In this document: piece after piece, positions 35,932-46,311 of the stretch
Layout: each line of letters begins with the position of its first letter
Numbering within the stretch: the stretch's first letter is position 1
Assembly (NCBI GenBank): GCA_003313425.1
Contig: NHZP01000005.1
Location: forward strand, 1,426,001 to 1,490,000
Source: Pseudopyrenochaeta lycopersici
Taxonomy: Eukaryota; Ascomycota; Dothideomycetes; Pleosporales; Pseudopyrenochaetaceae
Direction: 5' to 3'
Length of the DNA stretch: 64,000 nt
The notes under the pieces: generated by a model
Database searches by the model: none
What the model saw: only the letters and a program-made list of their open reading frames with translations
Told to the model about the DNA's origin: nothing
Translations under genes and position numbers: made by a program

Positions 35932-38016
35932 TCAGACAGGATTGATGCAGTATCCCAGCATAAGAGTTCCGTCTTTGTCGACATACAAAACACCAAAAGC
36001 TCTTTGGCCAGGAAATTTGAACAAACCTAGAGGACTTCCCCCAGAAACTGTGCCTGAGCCACTGATCGTGTAAGTTCTCATCGGTCGTTTCCCATTTGTG
36101 CTCTCTGTTTCTGGATAGACAGTTGCAGCACGGAGAGAACAATCTGGTCCAACCCATACAAGATCGAACTGGCCTTCATCGAACGAGATGACTTTGATAT
36201 CGCTATCAACTCTCGCAATTGAATCTTCCTTTCCTCCGTCAATTTTATCTTCTTTCCACTTCGGTTTACTAGTGCTCCTCCAGAATGCTCCTCTCACATT
36301 CCCTGATGGGGTCACGTAGAACAAGCCCATATTATCCTTATTTCGACATGCTGCAGTGAGGCGAGAAGAATCTGCAACTGAGTGCTCGATTGTGAATGGT
36401 TCGGGGTCCTTTTCCAAAGTCTTCCAGTCTTCTTCAAAATAACGATTCCGAATCTTGCCATGAGAGTCGGCCCACCAGATCTCCTGGTGATCAGGGTGGC
36501 GGCTGAGGGCGACAATGTTACCATTAGGTGAGCCATCTGCTGTCGGAGTATGGTAAGAGTTCCATTCGCCCTCTGCGCCGTCCGGGAGGTCATAGCGATA
36601 TGCACCACTAACACCACCGGTTTCAGTCTTCCACCATACTTCAATGAGACCTGGCTTACGACTAAGAGCTGTCAAGCCTCCCTTTGCTGGAAGTCCAGAG
36701 ACGTTTGGAATTGAGTCTTCCTTCCAATCATACTTATTTTCATGGTACTTCTTAGAATGGACAAATCCATTTTCACCAATCCAAAATACTTGCATTCTTG
36801 GAGCCCCGCACGAAGCAGCAACAATGCCGCTCCCAATGCGTGCCTTCCCGAGTGGCACTGAAAACTCTTTCCATTGATCAGGTCTTCCAATATTGTCCAG
36901 GCTAGGCGGCCCGTAGTAAAACGCACCGCGTACTGCACCCTCCTGATCAATCCACATAACCTCTAGCGTGTCCGGTTTGCGGCTGACAGTGGCTACAGTA
37001 CTTGACCCTCCAACGGCAGTTTTCTCTCCTTTCGGCATCGCCATGAAGGTCCAACGTACCTTGGCTGGTGGTGTTTGAGTATTTCCATCCAAGTGACGAA
37101 CAGTCCAGAAGTCATCGGAAGCGTCCCAGTCCGTGATCCACTCGTAATTCATCCAAAATCGCGAGGAGTTCTTGTCTGGACCCCATGAATTCTGTATGAG
37201 CACAGAGCTCCGGCTGTCATCATAACCGATGATTAAGACAGCATGGCCGTCTTTATTAGCATCTGGGTCTATCGAAGTAGGAAGTCGAGGAAAGTCTCCA
37301 GGGACTTTTGTCGTCGCATCCCACTTAATGTTGTCCGTAGTCACGCCATCGTAGAACCAAAAACCAAAGATCACAGGGTAGCCCTCTGAAAGACTGTGCT
37401 TCACGTGAGTCAGAAGCTTCAGGCCATATTCTTTCTTTGTCTCATCATCCATCTCAACGCCGTCGATCTTTTGGCGGAGGGGATCAAGTCGGAAAAACGA
37501 TAATGCTTTAGTCTTGTAGGCTTCTTCATAAGCCGCTGTTGGAGGTCGATCCCGAAACGCGGCTACGGTAGATTTCAATCTGTCGTGCACTTGTTTGTAT
37601 TCCCATGTCTTTTCGGCGCATACTCCCCACTTTTTGAGTGTTTTCAGCGCGTTCCGTGTCTCAGACCCGCTGTCCGTCACTGTGGCAGGCCAATCAGGAT
37701 CTGCTTCGCGAGACCGGTGCATTTCTGGGAGAGCTCGAGCATTGTAATATATGAAGAGTCGAGAAGGTTCTAGAGCCGCAGAACTAACTTCTTCTTTACC
37801 ATCCTCCAATTGACGTCCGAGATATCTGATCGCAGCTGCAACTGCATTAGCTACACAACTCCCAATTTCGCCTTGATCATAGATCGGCGTCAACCATTGC
37901 CCTTTCGTCTTTGAAAGGTCTACAGCTGGGAGAACTTCGACATCTGGAGAAGGCTTATATTCGTAATCTCGTCGGTCGGATCCATCGGGGAGGTAACCAG
38001 TTGGATAGGGCGCCAT
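35932..38016 (-). CDS. Papain-fold cysteine protease fused to a seven-repeat β-propeller lectin
   Basis: An intronless 694-residue protein. Residues ~30-320 form a C1-type papain-like domain: oxyanion Gln48 and nucleophile Cys54 in DQGEIGSCVANAVAA, His258 in DGHAVLIIGYDD, Asn276 in IQNSWGPDKNS. All catalytic residues are present. Residues ~335-694 hold seven similar units of ~48 residues, each with a core like 'V..SR.P...E.WWI...G.V.GAYR' (for example LEVMWIDQEGAVRGAFYY and LIEVWWKTETGGVSGAYRYD). Seven such units suggest a closed seven-bladed propeller of the PLL/fucose-lectin type. No propeptide and no signal peptide (start MAPYPTGYLPDG), so it is cytosolic or leaves by a non-classical route. 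Inferred role: sugar-directed proteolysis. Lack of introns, modular make-up and the position between transposons would fit acquisition by transfer, but base composition is like its neighbours. Confidence 0.85.
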   Translation of the reverse strand: MAPYPTGYLPDGSDRRDYEYKPSPDVEVLPAVDLSKTKGQWLTPIYDQGEIGSCVANAVAAAIRYLGRQLEDGKEEVSSAALEPSRLFIYYNARALPEMHRSREADPDWPATVTDSGSETRNALKTLKKWGVCAEKTWEYKQVHDRLKSTVAAFRDRPPTAAYEEAYKTKALSFFRLDPLRQKIDGVEMDDETKKEYGLKLLTHVKHSLSEGYPVIFGFWFYDGVTTDNIKWDATTKVPGDFPRLPTSIDPDANKDGHAVLIIGYDDSRSSVLIQNSWGPDKNSSRFWMNYEWITDWDASDDFWTVRHLDGNTQTPPAKVRWTFMAMPKGEKTAVGGSSTVATVSRKPDTLEVMWIDQEGAVRGAFYYGPPSLDNIGRPDQWKEFSVPLGKARIGSGIVAASCGAPRMQVFWIGENGFVHSKKYHENKYDWKEDSIPNVSGLPAKGGLTALSRKPGLIEVWWKTETGGVSGAYRYDLPDGAEGEWNSYHTPTADGSPNGNIVALSRHPDHQEIWWADSHGKIRNRYFEEDWKTLEKDPEPFTIEHSVADSSRLTAACRNKDNMGLFYVTPSGNVRGAFWRSTSKPKWKEDKIDGGKEDSIARVDSDIKVISFDEGQFDLVWVGPDCSLRAATVYPETESTNGKRPMRTYTISGSGTVSGGSPLGLFKFPGQRAFGVLYVDKDGTLMLGYCINPV

Positions 38017-40001
38017 GATATAAGGTAGAATTGAGAATAATGTAAGACCTGAAGTGAGTTGGCTATCAATGAAGCCGATGACAAGAAGCTTTATGCCAAC
38101 GTGGATGATACGACTTTACTCTCGAGCTCTATTTAAGTCATTTAAGAAGACAAATAAGTCGGCATGGCCGCACTCTCAGCTGTATTCGGATCCTTGCTGT
38201 GGCGATAGGAAGCAGAGCTAAGTCAATTATCGCCTTTACAATGATGTAAATACGCCCAATGTACCCAATCATGGCGGATGCGTTGCGTTTCCGCCGCTTG
38301 TGGGCTACAGAATCGTCCCAATCGAGATGCCTGCACAAGGTGACGGCCTCATTCGAAGCTGAAGCTGATTCCTGGAAGGGAAAATGTGCCGTGTAGCCGG
38401 CTCATACTCCAATATCATGTCCACAGAAACGTTGATTCCACTATTACCATGGCGCAATGGTTGTCACTCGTGCTCATGACGAATGACTTGTCGGCTGATA
38501 CACTGCAACTATCAAGCCAAGTCACATATGATTTACCTGAGGTTATCGATATGATTAGTTGGTCAATATCTATCAGCCAGCCACCGAATAAAGCCGTCTC
38601 ATGGGAAAGCGTTAAGCAGTATTTTTGTGGTCAAGATCATGCTGTGGACGACACGGGTTGAACACCCTGAATGTACCTTGGCAATACGATCCGTTGTCGG
38701 CTAGCAATCATGGCTTGCAAGCGCTTTGGTGGACAGCCCCACTATTGCTAGCTTCTAGACCTCATCATTCCTTTATCTCGTCGGTCCCCGCGCTATCGTT
38801 CCTACTACATAGATGCCGGTTATCATTCTTCTCAGGTGAAAACAATGTATGGTTAGTCTCTGTATTTGTGGATCAAAGAAAAAAGTGATGCGGGTGTAAA
38901 TACCATCTTTCGAAGTATAAAACCAAGGGTCTCAATTGTGAGTCCGCAGACCTCGTATCCGTAACGAGAGACTGCTGTTCGTAACATACTAGTGTTGACC
39001 CAAAGAGGAAGCCGTGGCTGGCTGAGGCATGACCATAATAGGAACGGCAGGCACGTTTTCGATGTGGAGGGAGTGGACTGCGGGGCTGGAAGCGCTGCGG
39101 GCCATTCCCGGCGCAGTTCATCGTCGGGGTTCCCGTAGCCTTGAGGCTGGCAACCGAAGCTGACGACCACCTAGTCATGCCAAACTTATTAACCGGATCG
39201 AGAATGAATTTGATAAAATTGCCCAAAATAAAATGCACGCTGTAGATATGGGCTGCAATTGATTGCAGCATAGGGTTCCAATTCAGCCCTATCCAATTCT
39301 ACTGATTCGCGTGGAGCTCTGTCAGAGCCTGAAGACCTTATCTCAAGGATGCTCTATATTCAATGGACTAACGTATTCGCGGTCCATGCCACAAACCGCG
39401 CTTTCAATCATAGGAGCATTAACAAACACAACGATGCTGTTTGGAGCTACCCTGTGTTTTTGCTGTATTTTCCTCAGTCCCGAGCTGCATCTGAAGTAGA
39501 GGCAATATCTTTGCCGGGCCCAAGAGTTCAGTAGCTGCTTTGTGAGCTGTTCTGGGTTCGCTAGATCACGTTCGTGATGATCTTTGAAAATGGTCATGTC
39601 TTTCCCTTTCAGAGCCTTTTTCGATTTACGCCGACAAGTCAGTCTAGTAATTTTGGGTTCATAATTTAGCTTCGCCCTCATTGGTTTAATCAGCATGCTC
39701 TCTAAAATGCCGTCTGAATAAGGTTTGCACCAAGGAAGCAGAGGCTAGAGATAGACATTGAGATTACCTGTGTTTTCTTTCATGGTAATCTGTAATTCAA
39801 GTACTGTCGCATGACCTGGGTAGAGACAGAATTGATAAGCCCTATTTAGTGATAGCTTTAAGGTCCTTGCAGGGGAAAATAGCCTTGTGCACAACTTGAC
39901 AAAATAAACACATGGCGTATGGGGATTCCATTTTCATTCACGAATTAGTTATATCAGCTCGTATTGCATCATTGCGAACCCCTACTTATCTCGTTGGATG
40001 C
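38017..40001. other. Gene-poor spacer
   Basis: About 2 kb of non-RIP sequence. It includes the promoter of the protease-lectin gene. Open frames of up to 132 codons overlap on both strands (38386-39696) without domains. No gene supported. Confidence 0.4.
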
Positions 40002-40990
40002 TCATTGTACTGGTGTGTCTGGAATATTTAGCGTGGTAAACTTCCAAGTCTTCCCGTTGTCCACCGTCGACATTTTGCCACCAGTTGCCTTATATTCCCA
40101 ATCTCCGCTATAGCCAAAACTTTGATCAGCCTTGTTCAGAGTGATAGAAATATTCTCCCAGTCTATGAATCTCTTAGTCTCCGCACTTCTGCATCTCGTT
40201 ATAGGTAACCTGGAAATTGAGGACATACTGTGAGCTGGCGCAGTGGCGCAAGTGCCGGATGCACACTCAATCGAGACGTAAAAGATCTTCCCCTGCTGTC
40301 CCTTGCCTGTGGATACGCTATTAGTCCTACAGATTCCAGACCTTCAACTCTCAAATTTCTTAACTTACTCGTGGAGATGCTAGATACCAGTTTATCGTTG
40401 AGATAGAGGTTTTGGTCCCATAAATTCGTGCTTGAGTTCAGCTTATCTGCGAAGTACATTAGTTTATGACACCAAAAGGACAAAATACTGTGGCCATGTA
40501 CAATGCGTCTTAATTCGGGATCCGGGAGGGGCGCTTATCGGCGTGCCGTTCTCGGGAGATGTTGAACCTGATCGAGATGATTTATTAGCGTCTCAAAGCG
40601 AATCTCAATCAGATTATTGTACGGGTTATGTGTACCTATAAGAGTGTAGGCGAAGTTACACCAGTTGCGTCCGAGGCTAGGACAATACCAACTGTCACAG
40701 TGTTTTAGCTACACATCTGCAAAACATCATTAGGCTGAATGAGTTGTGTCATACCTGCTCGGAGAATTCTGAGTGACTCCTTGGAGGAAGTCCTTCTTGT
40801 CCATCATGATCGCACTCCACAAAGCAACATCACCCGTTATGGGATCAGGCACATTTCCGACAACGAGCGTGGCCTCGGCTTCCTGAATCCAGGTATCTCG
40901 ACCAGTATTGAGGGTGATGACGTCAAGGTTGGCCGAGGTTTGTTGGATCAATGTCAAAATAAGACTAGTAGCTGCGTAAATTCCCTTCAT
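40002..40990 (-). CDS. Small secreted protein, 224 residues, six exons
   Basis: Model by splice reading: exons 40755-40990, 40636-40691, 40502-40567, 40369-40446, 40229-40306 and 40002-40162 join to 675 nt in one frame with TGA at the end. The introns are 63, 68, 55, 62 and 66 nt. Introns 2-4 carry CTAAT branch sites, and donors include GTAAGT and GTATGT. The N-terminus MKGIYAATSLILTLIQQTSA is a signal peptide with likely cleavage before NLDV. The mature protein has four Cys, as pairs Y-C-P-S-L-G-R-N-W-C and E-C-A-S-G-T-C, fitting two disulphides. Other landmarks are GNVPDPITGDVALWSA, NLWDQNLYLND and GYSGDWEYKATGG. Aromatic and Gly/Thr-rich strands suggest a β-sandwich. It resembles conserved fungal secreted hypotheticals, but I know no function. 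It lies between a lectin-protease gene and a Tc1 element. Confidence 0.75.
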
Positions 40991-41906
40991 GGCAGTGACC
41001 TTGATTCAAATGTTTACAATAAGAAAATATTTTGACGCAAAAATGTTGAAAAAAAAAATTTCGCTGAAAAGACTGGATGTTGCTAATTGAAAATGAGCTA
41101 TTACTATCATTTATGGTGGCAGATTAAGGCTTGCACAGTGGTTTTGCAAGGGTGCTTCATCGTGCCACACATTGCAGAATGCCGGTATGTTGAGCAAGGA
41201 CCGAGCGGTCGCCAATGACAATTCTCCGGAGACCCCAGAGGAGCTGACACTAACTTAATTACCAGTTGTCCCTGCTAAAGATTGTTTCATAGACCGATTC
41301 GTCCAGAGCTCTTACTAAAATGGTCGGGAATGCGACTATGATACGAAACAACTTCATATCGAACAGGTCTGCTCATTTCGATTGAAGCGGAGCATAGATT
41401 GGAAGTTGGTTTCATACTTTGCGGACATCCTTGTTTTTTAATCCACCATTGAAAATCATCGTTCATCTTTTTCATTTGTTTCATGTTTCAAGGACCCATG
41501 CCTACCTGATTAATCTGCCGATACTATTACGAAACCCTAGACTCCTTCGCATATTCCTATGCTGCTTTGGATTTTCTTCGGCCTTGTGGGTACTGATATC
41601 AGTCTCCCACGGATTCCTGACTTCTATAAAACGAAGGACACGACATTGAACTTGAGGATTCTTTGGTCGAACCTTTCCAACATGTCAGCAACTTGGTCTT
41701 GCATAACTACCTTAGATTGGCTCAGATTTGTAGAGGGCGCATGATGTTTGCGTGGGCTTCATGGATTTTTGTCAAGGGAGCATGTACTAGGTTCGCTACC
41801 ACTTACAGGGTTGATAGCAGACCTACGCCTCAGCCACATAATCTTAAAGGTAGCCTATTGTGTATTAATGAGGAGGTTTGTATGGCTGATTCATACGCGA
41901 AGGGTA
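40991..41906. other. Gene-poor spacer
   Basis: Promoter side of the secreted-protein gene plus ~800 bp with no supported gene. A run of nine A's lies at ~41051. Base composition is normal up to the TA target of the Tc1 element. Confidence 0.4.
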
Positions 41907-41972
41907 CAGTCCCCCCCCATGAATTGACTGCTAGCGCGAGACGAGATGTGATGAGATTTGGTCCGTGCGGCA
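41907..41972 (+). repeat. Left TIR of the Tc1 element
   Basis: 66-bp inverted repeat of 43145-43210. The first 39 bases are identical, including the run of eight C. Confidence 0.92.
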
Positions 41973-43144
41973 CAGCCCTGGTCTAAGTTTCTATTCATTT
42001 TTGTATGTACAACAAGACAGCAGCAATGCTCTACCACTTTGTATAAAGGCCTTCTGCCTAGATCACTGCAACACAGCGCTCACGCATAGACAGGATATAC
42101 TTTTTATAGTCTTTAACTGTAATTTTCTCCCACTCCTCCTTAAGATAGAGCTTAACCTCCTCTATTATCTTAGGATATTACTAGGTGACTTAATACTTAA
42201 GTATCTACTACACGTTCTTAATAGGGTTAAGATCTAGTAAATTAGCTAGCTAAGTTATCTTTATAATTTAGAGCAGCTTCTATATAGCCTTTATTTCTTT
42301 TAAGTTATAAATAGAATAGTTATCCTCTATAAAGATTATCTCTTTATTAAAGTAGGTAGCTATCTCTCTTTAGAATTCCTTAATATAAGGAAGAATATAC
42401 TTAATATAGATATAAGAAGTAACTGTCTTCTTCTTATTTACGCACTAATCTTTCTTAAAGAGAATAAGAGGTCCTTTAAATAGGCCTAAGATAATACCCT
42501 AGACTATATAGTATAAGTAACGTCTAAAATAAGGGATAAGGCAGTCTTAATTAAGTCTCTCTTCTACTATCCTTATTATAAATATCTTACCTCTTCTTAG
42601 TCTTACAGATATCTTATTACTCTATCTAACTCTAAGCTAGTCTTAATCTTCCTATTTAATATACTTATATACCTAAACTAGTCTATTATATCTATACTTA
42701 TCTATAAAGAGAGGTTTCTCTATTATAACGCATCTAAAGTATCTCTCTTTTTTAAATACTACCTTTAGCGTCCTATTATAAAGATACTACCCTAGCTCTG
42801 CTATAACCTCCTTCTATAGCTTTCTTCTTTAAATATAATCCTAAGTCGTATAAGTAATAAGCCTTTATCTCTTTAGCGTATTAAGGATAGGCTTACAGCC
42901 TAGTAGAAGAGGTAGAGGCGTCTCGCCTGTTTAAAGGCAGAGAGAGATTATTATCTAAGGAATCTAGAGGTAGATTAAGATTTCTGTCTGCTTATAACTA
43001 AGATTATAAATTATATATATCTAAATTCTCTCCTTATATAAGAGGCGAGTCTTTAGAGACCTTATTATTAAAAAAAAGAACGATAGTAAAGCGTAAGCAT
43101 CTGTTTACTGCTAAAGTTGTGTAATCAAAGATGTGACCCCTTCC

Positions 43145-43210
43145 TGCCGCACGGACCAGATCTCGTCACACCTCGTCTCGCGCTAGCAGTCAATTCATGG
43201 GGGGGGACTG
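43145..43210 (-). repeat. Right TIR of the Tc1 element
   Basis: 66 bp. Where it differs from the left TIR, this copy keeps the C or G and the left copy has T or A, so the left TIR has taken the RIP-type changes. Confidence 0.92.
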
Positions 43211-43889
43211 TACTGACACATGCTGCGTGCTATTCAGTCGTAGATTACCTGCCAGATTGGTCATCAGTACATCGACATACCTGTGCATGCCGGCGCAGGT
43301 GGTGTCGAATTTCTGTTCCCATTAGCCACCTCCATCATTTGTCGCCGATCTGGGTATGTTGATTGAACGCTCTGTGAAGGCTTCACCTCTTCAGACAAAA
43401 CGATGAATGTGCAGAATTAAACTTTTTCACAGTTAAATAAGAGCCAGTGCTCTTCTGTAGAAAAACAAGTAGGATAACGAGCAGAAACCCGGAATTCTGT
43501 GGTGAAACAAATGACTGCTAATTAAGTGTTGGCACGCTCATTTACTCAATGACGTTGTAGATTTGATGAAGCTATCAGTTTTACTGTTGACACGAATAGC
43601 AGTGGTTCTGGTTCATTTGAGCGTCAGTGATCTATTGTCAGTGGTGGCACAGCAACTTCACTCCAATAGCCTTCACTTGCATCCCATGAGACGACTTTAG
43701 ACGCAACGCAGCTGGGGTCTCAACATAGTCATCTAATATGCGGTTCACATGCGAAATGAACGAGATGCAGCCGATTCGAACGCAATGAAATAATTGATTC
43801 CAGTTGTGGCACAATTCCATAGGGTACAGCCATCGCAGGCATCGGTTCCTCCACTTCCCTTATGTACACTCCAATTCCTCTGTTTGCCT
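43211..43889. other. Spacer between Tc1 element and the housekeeping block
   Basis: Normal composition, no gene supported. It contains the 3' flank of the complex I subunit gene and marks the border of the repeat-rich part of the window. Confidence 0.4.
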
Positions 43890-44383
43890 CTACTTCGTTT
43901 CGTGCTCTGGTGTAATCGCAAATGTAGGTCGTACAAACCTGTAAAGGCTCAATTAGCTGGCCGATCTTCCATGCTCGCGGGAGCTCTTAACATACCTGTC
44001 GCTGTGATACACCTTCGTCTCTGTGCCAAGTAGCTCCTTCTCCCTCGCTTTATCTGCGAAATGTCTTCGCACTTGATCTCGGTCTTCTTCGGCCTGTAGC
44101 GCAGGAATGAGATGTATCCGCGCCCACATCTTCTCGCGCGCGAGTTCACTGTAGCCGTCAGTACCACTCTCTCATCTCCCCTTGTTCAAAACCCTTCTTT
44201 CAACCCCCTGCAAATCCAGACGTACTTGTGCTCCCTAATTCCCTGCCCAACCCTCCAAAATCCATATGTCATCAACGCGGCGGTTCCAACGAGGTATGCA
44301 GCGGGTCGAAAGCCGCGGGCGGGAAGGTTGCGCTTGTATTGGACGGGGCTGTAGCCGCCCGTTGGCGGCATATCCTGCGGCAT
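43890..44383 (-). CDS. Complex I accessory subunit NDUFA13/GRIM-19 (B16.6)
   Basis: Three exons (44226-44383, 43996-44148, 43890-43938) with introns of 77 and 57 nt (GTACGT...CTACAG; GTATGT...TTACAG) give 119 residues. The start MPQDMPPTGGYSPVQYKRNL is typical of this subunit, followed by LPARGFRP and one membrane helix (about residues 28-47, YLVGTAALMTYGFWRVG). A matrix-side charged helix with ELAREKMWARIHLIPALQAE and EEDRDQVRRHFADKAREKEL follows, then the end FAITPEHETK. Length and order match the fungal family. It acts in the inner-membrane arm of NADH:ubiquinone oxidoreductase. It is transcribed divergently from TRM10 across 209 bp. Confidence 0.92.
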
Positions 44384-44592
44384 GATGGGCAGCGGTGTGT
44401 GTGGCGCAATGGGTGGGTGAAGTGTGCTGTCGCTATGATGCGGAGTTGTGAGGTTGAGGCTCGGAGCTCTGGCGAGCTAAGATGGCAGGGGTATGTCTTG
44501 GCAAGCTAGTGCGAGCATAATTTTGTCGATGGTGAGTGGGCAAGAGTCAACACCACGATTGCCTGCCAATCGAACCTCAAATATTATCAAAC
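44384..44592. promoter_or_regulatory. Shared promoter of the complex I subunit and TRM10 genes
   Basis: A 209-bp gap between two divergent start codons (44383 minus, 44593 plus), the only space for both promoters. An in-frame GTG at 44536 exists upstream of TRM10, but the first ATG is at 44593. No specific site identified. Confidence 0.55.
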
Positions 44593-45828
44593 ATGGAGTC
44601 TGAAGAGCGACCCGCAAAAATGAGAAAGTTGGGGCATGTTGATGACGATGCAATTGCTCCAAGTGCGGACATGGTACCCGTCAGTGCGCCTTTGGATGGG
44701 CAAGGTTCTGTGCCCACCGGGAATGGAGAAGAACTTGATAATACAGATAATACCGCTAAAATAACTGCTGAGGGAGGAGATTCAGTACCCAAGTTGTCGA
44801 AGAACCAGCTCAAAAAGCAACAACGTCATGAGCGCTGGGAATCAGGGCGCGAAGACCGCAAGCAAAAGCGCAAAGAGAAGGCAAAAGAGAAGAAAGAACG
44901 AAGACGGGAACTTTGGGCCCAAGGGAATACCGATGAGAATGGGGTCACATTGCAGCGGCCGTCATCGAAACCACCACGGCACTCAGCAGGCAATGGAACG
45001 CAACTCCCAATCACCGTCATCTTCGACTGTGATTTTGAGGACTTGATGTTTGATCACGAACTCAAGAGTCTAGGACTTCAAATCACGAGATGCTATAGCG
45101 ACAACCGAAAGGCTAAGTTTAGAGCTCATCTAGCTTTGAGCAGCTTTGGTGGGAAAATGAAGGAGCGATTTGATGGCATCTTAGCACAGCAGTATACGAG
45201 CTGGAAGGGCTTCCAGTTCTTTGAGGAGGATTTTGTAGCGGTCGCTGAGAAGTCCAGAGATTGGATGACAGGTCCAAGAGGTGGAGAGATCGCAGGAGCA
45301 TTGAAGTCCTCGAAGGAAGAGGACTCGGGTGAGCAAGAGAAGACAGAGGAGGCAGCTGAAGAGGGCGAAATTATCTACCTCTCAGCCGAGTCCGACAATG
45401 TCCTCACGCATCTCAAACCCAACAGCACCTACATCATTGGAGGTTTAGTTGACAAGAACCGACACAAAGGCATCTGCCACAAACGAGCAGTCAATCGAGG
45501 GATCAAGACAGCCAAGCTTCCCATTGGAGAGTTCTTGGAGATGAAAAGCAGGCAGGTACTGGTCACAAACCATGTATTGGAGATTATGTTGAAGTGGATG
45601 GAGTTTGGAGACTGGGGCAAGGCCTTCATGGAAGTTATTCCAAAGAGGAAAGGCGGGAAGCTGAGGGAAGCTGGCGAGGGCGGAGAGGAAGATGAGGATA
45701 GCAGAGATGCCGTAGAAGCTGAAGACGAAAAGCAAGCGGACAAAGATATGGTTGAGGTAGCGCAGGAGGCAGAGGAAGCCTCAAGCAACCTGGTGCATGA
45801 ACGCACTCAAGCCGCAGAGGTAGAATAA
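44593..45828 (+). CDS. TRM10: tRNA (guanine-9-N1) methyltransferase, TRM10 family
   Basis: A single-exon, 411-residue protein. Start chosen at the first ATG (MESEERPAKMRKLG). Acidic, low-complexity N-terminus, then a Lys/Arg-rich segment (residues ~70-106, QLKKQQRHERW and EKAKEKKERRREL) that in the family contacts tRNA. The SPOUT domain (~139-352) shows TVIFDCDFEDLM, CYSDNRKAKFRAHL, IIYLSAESDNVL, the signature YIIGGLVDKNRHKGICHKRA with the conserved Asp287, and TAKLPIGEFLEM followed by VLVTNHVLEIMLKW. It uses S-adenosylmethionine to make m1G9 in tRNAs. The tail after ~355 is an acidic Glu/Asp/Ala stretch found variably in fungi. Confidence 0.95.
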   Translation: MESEERPAKMRKLGHVDDDAIAPSADMVPVSAPLDGQGSVPTGNGEELDNTDNTAKITAEGGDSVPKLSKNQLKKQQRHERWESGREDRKQKRKEKAKEKKERRRELWAQGNTDENGVTLQRPSSKPPRHSAGNGTQLPITVIFDCDFEDLMFDHELKSLGLQITRCYSDNRKAKFRAHLALSSFGGKMKERFDGILAQQYTSWKGFQFFEEDFVAVAEKSRDWMTGPRGGEIAGALKSSKEEDSGEQEKTEEAAEEGEIIYLSAESDNVLTHLKPNSTYIIGGLVDKNRHKGICHKRAVNRGIKTAKLPIGEFLEMKSRQVLVTNHVLEIMLKWMEFGDWGKAFMEVIPKRKGGKLREAGEGGEEDEDSRDAVEAEDEKQADKDMVEVAQEAEEASSNLVHERTQAAEVE

Positions 45829-46311
45829 GTCAGGAACGGGACGTCCAAAGACACTTCAAACTGCTAGCCTCTAACAGGGGTAGCGCTACTGTAATATCAG
45901 GACGACCAAGTTGCACGAGTCGATGATGCTATTGTCATCCAAAGATAGCCACAATTCCCAGCCCTATCGGATAGCGGGAATTAAGCTTTCTGGGGCCGTG
46001 CTAGGGCGCCGAGTGGCTACGGTTCCCAGTACCTGAAGAAAAAGCAATCACCAAGCATGGCATCATCTCTTGAGAGTATCGACATTGGCTGCACACGTGA
46101 AGAGTACAGGCAGATGCTCCTGATTATGTAAATCATTCCTTGTGTGACTTAATAACATTCTTGGAGGCTCACGGCTGTCAAGCCCACTTATTACGCAACG
46201 TCACAGCTGCACCTCACCAACAACTTGCGACAATCCCAGCTCAGCACACATCCACACGCGACCCACAATTAATTCCCAGCAGCATATTATACACATTGCT
46301 ATTCACTGAAG
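45829..46311. other. Intergenic region upstream of the TLDc gene
   Basis: 3' flank of TRM10 and promoter of the next gene, both plus strand. No further gene seen. Confidence 0.45.

Larger units (their letters stand above)
41907..43210 (-). mobile_element. Tc1/mariner transposon with intact 66-bp TIRs, RIP-mutated inside
   Basis: 1,304 bp flanked by TA (41905-41906 and 43211-43212). The terminal inverted repeats, 41907-41972 and 43145-43210, begin CAGTCCCCCCCCATGAATTG and differ at three positions, all G/A or C/T. The interior is AT-rich. The minus strand gives a Tc1-type transposase C-terminus: IIFIEDNYSIYN (family QEDNAPxH), LLDLNPIKNV (family DLNPIENVW; plus 42211-42237), then KLYLKEEWEKITVKDYKKYI and SMRERC. 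The N-terminus is ruined by stops. It is a different family from the element at 33801, as the ends do not match. Confidence 0.88.

Noticed and set aside
38386..39696. Several 80-130-codon frames on both strands
   Set aside because: Mutually overlapping, no domain or convincing splice pairing. Treated as spacer.
44536..44592. Longer TRM10 start using GTG at 44536
   Set aside because: Not an ATG, in a eukaryotic gene with a good ATG at 44593 where the family-like N-terminus starts.
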